DNA from: Alnus glutinosa
Taxonomy: Eukaryota > Streptophyta > Magnoliopsida > Fagales > Betulaceae
Assembly: GCF_958979055.1 (NCBI RefSeq)
Contig: NC_084890.1
Span: 682,001-746,000, forward strand
DNA length: 64,000 bases
Direction of reading: 5' to 3'
The position numbers and the translations under genes were made by a program. Under the pieces are notes generated by a model. The model ran no database searches. It was not told the origin of the DNA and saw only the letters and a program-made list of their open reading frames with translations. How positions within the stretch are numbered: position 1 is the stretch's first letter; each line of letters begins with the position of its first letter. Shown one piece after another: positions 58,929 through 64,000 of this stretch.

Positions 58929-59029
58929 CCAAATGCATCTTTTTTTATTTTAAAATTCTTTTCATTTGAACGTAATATTTTCATAAAATCTTGATTGGGT
59001 TCTAGTACATACCTCGTGCTCCTGCATCA
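57721..59029. other. upstream DNA shared with 62.9-63.4 kb
   Basis: No gene. The part at 58440-58750 (ACGAATTCAAATATT, AAAAAGCAGTA, CTATGTGTC, GTGAGATACAA) matches 63190-63445, so the S2/S3 duplication extends upstream of the genes. A (TA)n and (CA)n microsatellite lies at 58859-58928. Confidence 0.6.
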
Positions 59030-59391
59030 GGCCATCTCCAACAGACTTGTTACTTTAATCAAAAGGATCAAATTTGATTATTTTGAACATTTTTTCTCTT
59101 CCAACAGATTAGCCACTATGACTTTTTCTTTTCAACATTGAACAGTGAATAGCCAACACTGGCTATTCACTGTTCATCTGTTTATGAATTTTTTATTAAT
59201 ATTTTCTCTCTCTCCCTCTCCCTCTCTATCATTTAATAAAAGAAAATGATTAAAAAAATAGTATTCTAATGAAATGAAGAGTAGAATAAAGAGTATTGTT
59301 GGAGTGTTTTTTTAACTGTTGGAGTAGCTAAATTAAGTAAATATTTGTAGTTTTTGAGTAGCTACTATAACTTTAACTACTGGAGATGGCC
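59030..59391. mobile_element. Tourist-like MITE, 362 bp
   Basis: The ends GGCCATCTCCAACAG and CTGGAGATGGCC are inverted repeats, flanked by TCA on both sides (59027-59029 and 59392-59394). These ends are typical of Tourist/PIF-Harbinger MITEs. Inside, GAACAGTGAATAGCCAACAC and its inverted partner form a strong stem near 59139-59182. Confidence 0.88.
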
Positions 59392-59499
59392 TCATTATCT
59401 TGGAGAATCACCATGCCAGTAGGTTGATGCCACAATCCGTTTTACTAGCTCCTAAGTACAAAATAATTATATGGTAATACCTAAAGTTTTTAATTATCA

Positions 59500-60079
59500 T
59501 CAGTTTATTTCTTCATTTTCTTTCCGAGACATCAAATAATTTGTAACCCACTAGGAGTGAACAAATATTCGGCACTTTAATAGTGCTCTCTTAAGTTCTT
59601 AACTCAGAGATTCAAGTTTAAATCCCTTAATCCCCCATTTGATCACCATCTGCCAATTACCCAAAAAAAAAAAAAAAAACAGCATTGAGATATTCGAATA
59701 CCCAGTACAATACGTTGGGTAGTCAGGTTAGATAATACCGTCCAACAGATAACCAAACCAACCCATTACAAGCTTTCTTATTCAAACTTATTACAAAACT
59801 TGCATTTGTAGTATAATAACAAAATATAAAATAACCGAACATGAGTCCCTTTAACTTCTCTTTTTCTGAACTCCTCACTTCCTTCTCTTTGGACTTATTT
59901 CTTCTTGTTACTTCACGCCCGATTCCTCCTTTTCAGCAAACACCAGCGTCGCTGCAAAACATGACCTGCAAAACAAATAATCCTCTTTTTCCAAAATGCA
60001 AAACACTGCAAAAAAAAAAAAAAAAAAAAAATCACATAAAAAAAAATATAACAAAACACTCCAAATAATTTCAGCACAT

Positions 60080-60113
<34 letters not shown>

Positions 60114-60555
60114 CACTCCGAAAATTTCATCACATTAAAAAAATAAAAATAAAAATAAAAATAAAATAAAAAATAAGCCAGCTCACAGAGATTAAACTGC
60201 AACAAAGAATTAAACACCATAATTAGTTTAAACATCCACAACCATATAAAAATATTAAGTATTTAACGGTCCTTCCAACTTTAATAAAAATTAAAAGAGA
60301 AATAAATCATCGTGATGCAGCCACGCCACCGTCACCAACAAAGAGTAAGAAGCAAGCTGTTTCCCCACTCACACGAACAACCACCAATTTTCTGCCACGT
60401 AACTCCCTAAGCCAGCAGTTCAACCTTAGCTTTTCCCGGCTTCCACGAACTAAACCCCTTCCTCAGTTCTATCTCCTCTCTTCCGAACTTAGCCAGTTAG
60501 CCCTAGCCCAGGAGAGTACTCGTGACACCTGCCGACAAAAACTACGGCGAGATAT
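59500..60555. repeat. segment S3, 3' side of the third B3-like locus
   Basis: It matches 55440-56440 in S2: CCACTAGGAGTGAACAAATA, AACTCAGAGATTCAAGTTTA, CTTTCTTATTC, CTTCTCTTTGGACTTATTT and GCTGCAAAACATGA occur in order. It includes a poly(A)-interrupted minisatellite at 60000-60180. No gene. Confidence 0.75.
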
Positions 60556-61532
60556 TCAGACTTCCGAAACCCTGCACAGATAAACAATAAGGAGAGTCGG
60601 GAAAAACAAAATCATCCATTAAACCAAAGAAAAAACATTAAAACAAAAGAAACATTACGGGAGCTTCGGGTAACATATATCCATGAAAGCCAGCTCCATT
60701 TTGTTATGCTCCTGGCAATACCAGATTTTAATCTCCTCTCCAATCTCAAATTTCCGAGCGCCACTTTCCAAGTAATTCCTGAGATTGAATTTTCCAGTTC
60801 GGTACTCATCCCTTCTTGAATAATCCATCTCAAAGTAAATATCACCCCCACAAACTTACATAATCGACCGGGGGAATATATGCACCGAAAACGGCCTCCG
60901 TCACGGATGGCCGCCTTCACACAAGTAAGTCTCATAAAAAGGCGTCACATCCATATTTTTAATAAGTATTTCGCTACGTGTAGAGTCTTGCTGCTGGATT
61001 AGCTTCACTGTTAACTCCTCGAACACTATGGGCTCGTAATCATCATTGCGCAGAAAAACTGAGCTTCTTGCAGGCACCAACTCAATCTCAAGACGAGGGT
61101 CAGTTTCCTTATAATAAGTGTCGATCTTCCTATGGACCTTTAAATGAGTAAAATCAATTACACTACTATGAAATTTGGCCCAATCACCATGGATATAATA
61201 CCATAAGATCCTTAGTGATCGGGCCAAATTTGTTTTCCATCATCCTGAAATTGATTCCACGCATTTAAAGGTCTATCGGATGCTTGACGCCTTTTATAAG
61301 TGGACCGACTCTTGTCTCCAGATTAAGTTGATGCCTGCAAGACACCAGCTTCTCTGAATATTATGCGAGCAGGGATTTTAACAGGAACAGACGGATTAGA
61401 GTCGTTGAAAAATTGTGGAGGAATGATGTTGGCAAACGAGTTAAACTCGGACTTCGAATAAGTCGATATGACACTGTCATTCATGTTTTTCTTAGATAAA
61501 TATTTCACGAAAAGTGGTGCAAAATCGGCCAT
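60556..61532 (-). pseudogene. third B3-like family member, broken
   Basis: The start MADFAPLFVKYLSKKN at 61532 matches the MANW starts of genes 1 and 2. The frame stops near 61323 after FREAGVLQAST. Family-like sequence returns in other frames: a stretch read from about 61195 to 60910 contains RKIDTYYKETDPRLEIELVP and NMDVTPFY, then another frame shift and a stop near 60865, then about 60863-60659 with FNLRNYLESG and GEEIKIWYCQEHNKMELAF. The phase-2 intron is kept: donor after CTCCC at 60659, acceptor ATCTGTGCAG, then exon 2 at 60571-60556 ending VSEV and stop. TATA box at 61614-61623. It is much more diverged than genes 1 and 2 are from each other. Sequencing error cannot be ruled out but would need several events. 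Confidence 0.8.
61171..61231. repeat. 17-bp inverted repeat in the pseudogene
   Basis: AAATTTGGCCCAATCAC (61171-61187) faces GTGATCGGGCCAAATTT (61215-61231), one mismatch, across 27 bases. It lies at the place where the reading frame is disrupted, so it may mark the lesion. Confidence 0.7.
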
Positions 61533-61613
61533 GATGATTGAGTATTGTAAATGAGTAAAAATGAAAGAGAGAGCGGGAGGTTGATGGTGATAACAGCGGT
61601 TAAGGGTGTGCGT

Positions 61614-61623
61614 CTTTATATAG
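61614..61623 (-). promoter_or_regulatory. TATA box of broken B3-like gene 3
   Basis: Minus strand CTATATAAAG in the conserved CCCCGCCCCT context, 82-91 bases upstream of the start codon. Confidence 0.65.
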
Positions 61624-61697
61624 AGGGGCGGGGATAGCAGGAGATTTCTAAAGAACATCATATTATGAGAGAAAGCGGAGAGCTTTTGGCGAACAAT

Positions 61698-61738
61698 AAG
61701 TATCATTTCCTTCATTTGGAAACTGGTAACTCAAGGGG
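61698..61738 (-). promoter_or_regulatory. conserved upstream module, gene 3
   Basis: The plus strand has AAGTATCATTTCCTTCATTT then GGAAACTGGTAACTCAAGGG, about 75 bases upstream of the TATA box. It has stayed close to the gene 2 and orphan copies although the coding region of gene 3 has decayed. Confidence 0.5.
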
Positions 61739-61749
61739 TCGAATACGAG

Positions 61750-61909
61750 AAGCGGCCTGAAGAAGAAGGAAGAAAGGGACCAGCGTTGATGACTCTGAAG
61801 AGTAGCAAGATGTCACACTTCTTAATTTATGATACACGCAAGCATTTTCCATCTCTTTCCTTTCAAAAACATACCGCGCGTAAAGGTTGCTGTCCTATCC
61901 CTATGCTAC

Positions 61910-61944
<35 letters not shown>

Positions 61945-62650
61945 ATGTATATATACCTGAGAAAAACGCGTACAATAAATAGAGGTTCGAAATTTACGAG
62001 CTTGTTTGTTTAATGCCGAGACATTACATAGTAGTGCTTGTTATTGTAGACATATATTTTTTTTTTTTTTTCACTTTTTCAAATTTTCAATAATAATTAA
62101 CATCAAAACATTTTCACTTTTTTTATTTTTTATATCACATCAATAATTTTTTATTATTATTTAAATAAAAAAATCACTACAATACAAAATTTTTTATTTT
62201 TTTATACAAATTTTTTTTATTTTTATCACACCATCATTTTTTACAAATTTCAAAATTAACGACCTATTACCCTGTCATGATCTTTGCCAAATACGCCCTA
62301 CGTTTCATGGGAAAGTCAAGTATGGATGACCCATCATAAAAATGACTGTCAGTTTTGTACTGTGCATTAAATGAAGCCCGCTGTTATCTCTCCTCAAGCA
62401 GAAGGAAGCAGTAGTGGTTACTGTACACGCATCTTCCATGCTCAGCCTTTACTGTATTCACATGCCGAAACATTTTCTTTATTTATTTATTTATTGAAGG
62501 GGCCTAAACATTATTTATACTACGTCAAAAGCTAAAATTAATAATAAAAAATTACCTAAATATAATTTATACTCACAATAAAATAAAAATAAAACATAAA
62601 TTAATCAATTAAAAGTCAAAACTCATTTGAAGATTAAATCAATTAAACTC
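61750..62650. repeat. upstream segment shared with 13.8-15.9 kb
   Basis: Colinear with the orphan segment: GGAAGAAAGGGACC, GATGTCACACTTCTT, GATACACGCAAGC, then a (TA)n run (61917-61942), CAATAAATAGA, GATGACCCATCATAAAAATG, and GGGGCCTAAACATTATTTAT. Confidence 0.8.
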
Positions 62651-62807
62651 TAGCATCTCTCTTCCTACTTTTTATTATTACCTTTTCATTTTTCCTCTCT
62701 TTTTGTAATATAATAAGAAACTGTGTAAAATCATTCCTAATAAAAAAGGCGGGAACCAGAAGATTGAGGAATTTGAGTTGAAATAAAGTAGGTCGAGGAA
62801 TTTGATT

Positions 62808-62912
62808 CTTGTACAACATCAATACAACAACTGTACAACAACCCCTCACATGAGGGTGGACCTCATGTGAGGGGTTGTTGTACAATTATTGTATTAATGT
62901 TGTAAATCTAAC
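62808..62912. mobile_element. small palindromic element
   Basis: A left arm running from GATTCTTGTACAACATCAAT to CAACCCCTCACATGAGG is followed after five bases by its inverted partner CCTCATGTGAGGGGTTG, on to ATTAATGTTGTAAATC. It folds into one long hairpin. The size suits a decayed MITE; no clear TSD. Confidence 0.65.
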
Positions 62913-64000
62913 ATTTTTCGTAGGTTGAAGTGCCACTTAATACACATATGGGACATAGCTTAAAGACCCTTTTCTTTTATATTATTAAAATGTATCTGTC
63001 TCATAAAATTTGATATTTATAAATGAAAAAAAATTCAAACACTTATACTTTCATTAATGCCAACTAATACACTGATGCGACATAGGTTGAAGTCTCTTTT
63101 CTTTTCTCTTAAATATTAATAAATGATTTTTTTTTTATATTTATAAATAAATATAATTTCAAACATACGAATACGAAAGCTCTCATACTTTCATTAAATG
63201 TATTTGTAATAATTTTGAATCAAAATATACAAAAATCCACGAATTCAAATATTCGTATAAAAAGCAGTAGAATAAAATAACTATGTGTCCGTTCTAATTT
63301 TGTGAGATACAACATTTTTTATTTGTTAACTTATTAATTTATTATTTATCTTAACATTTGGAAATAAGTGATAATTTAATATATTAATAAAGCAAAAATT
63401 CTGAGGACAAATCCTTTACTTTTTATCTCATATTTCAGTTAAATCATGTTGGTCTTACTTATTAAGGAAGAGCCAATGAATAATGGAGATAAATGACTTA
63501 CTTATTTTTTTTCATTTTTGTTAAATCAGTCATTTTTCATTAACTTAAACTTATGAGATAAACTGAGTGATTTAATACTAATAATTTCATACTCGCATTT
63601 GTCATATGATTTTGGTATATATATGTATATATATAAGAAGACTGTTATTTTTATTTTATTTTCTTAAAATAAATATGATCCATAAACTTCCTTCTATTAT
63701 AAGACAGAAGGAGTTCAACATTTCCGTGAATTACATGTTTTCTCCTCCAATATCCATTATTATATCATGAAAAAATAAATAAATAAATTGGAAACTCGCA
63801 AACCCAAAAAAAGTTTTCATTAAATTGAGTTAGAAATGTTTTCAAACTCAATCTATTAAATTAACAAGTGTTTAAAATATATATAATTTTCACATGTACT
63901 TTTAAAATTACGTATAAAAATATAAAATGTATGTGAAGACATGTCGGCTCAATAAATAAGTTGGAAAAAATTCCTCAAAATCGGAATCGGATGCAAACAC
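62913..64000. other. gene-free right edge
   Basis: AT-rich. 63190-63445 matches 58440-58750. Nothing else was recognised. Confidence 0.45.

Noticed and set aside
1-64000. CRISPR array, operon or prokaryotic system
   Set aside because: No regularly spaced short repeats with unique spacers were seen, and splice sites, TATA boxes and plant transposons show this is plant nuclear DNA.

Overview
The window looks like nuclear DNA of a flowering plant, probably a eudicot. It is AT-rich, crowded with small transposons and (TA)n, poly(A) and (GA)n tracts, carries intronless F-box/FBA genes of a plant-specific type, and has two-exon genes with short GT-AG introns and plant-style TATA boxes. The species cannot be named from the sequence. 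Almost everything outside six loci is repeat-derived.

Two local gene families dominate. (1) Three plus-strand F-box genes at 24.4, 38.3 and 47.2 kb sit in large direct duplications: block A (23317-31643), block B (32738 to about 46090) and a more divergent, shorter block C (about 46720-50967). A fourth block end without a gene lies at 19.1-22.3 kb. (2) A minus-strand family of about 260 residues, whose members start MANW or MADF, lies at 5.7 kb, 56.4 kb and, as a broken copy, 60.6 kb. A gene-less copy of its promoter region lies at 13.7 kb. These proteins look like two tandem B3-like modules, but that is an inference. The intact copies and the relic share one short phase-2 intron close to the stop codon.

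Because the segments are duplicated, each copy serves as the empty site for transposons in the other. This gives clean target-site duplications (TSDs) for a 4.5-kb MULE-like element (9 bp), a 2.1-kb non-autonomous LTR retrotransposon (5 bp, with tRNA-iMet-type PBS), a 1.3-kb hAT element (8 bp), a long-TIR fold-back element (8-9 bp), several Tourist/Harbinger-type MITEs (3 bp), and poly(A)-ended retroposons. Two of the latter are almost nothing but a poly(A) stub.

Layout: 0-2.8 kb gene-poor repeats; 2.8-6.8 kb segment S1 with B3-like gene 1; 8.6-12.6 kb a TIR element; 13.1-16.7 kb duplicated MITE context plus an orphan promoter segment; 19.1-22.3 kb the gene-less F-box block end with nested transposons; 23.3-31.6 kb block A; 31.6-32.7 kb a CACTA-type fragment with a long GA tract; 32.7-46.1 kb block B with the MULE-like insert; 46.7-51.0 kb block C; 51.4-52.0 kb a TIR element; 52.2-57.7 kb segment S2 with four insertions and B3-like gene 2; 59.0-62.7 kb segment S3 with the broken third gene; 62.7-64.0 kb repeats. 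No transposase, gag-pol, rRNA, tRNA or CRISPR locus was found. All similarities were judged by eye.
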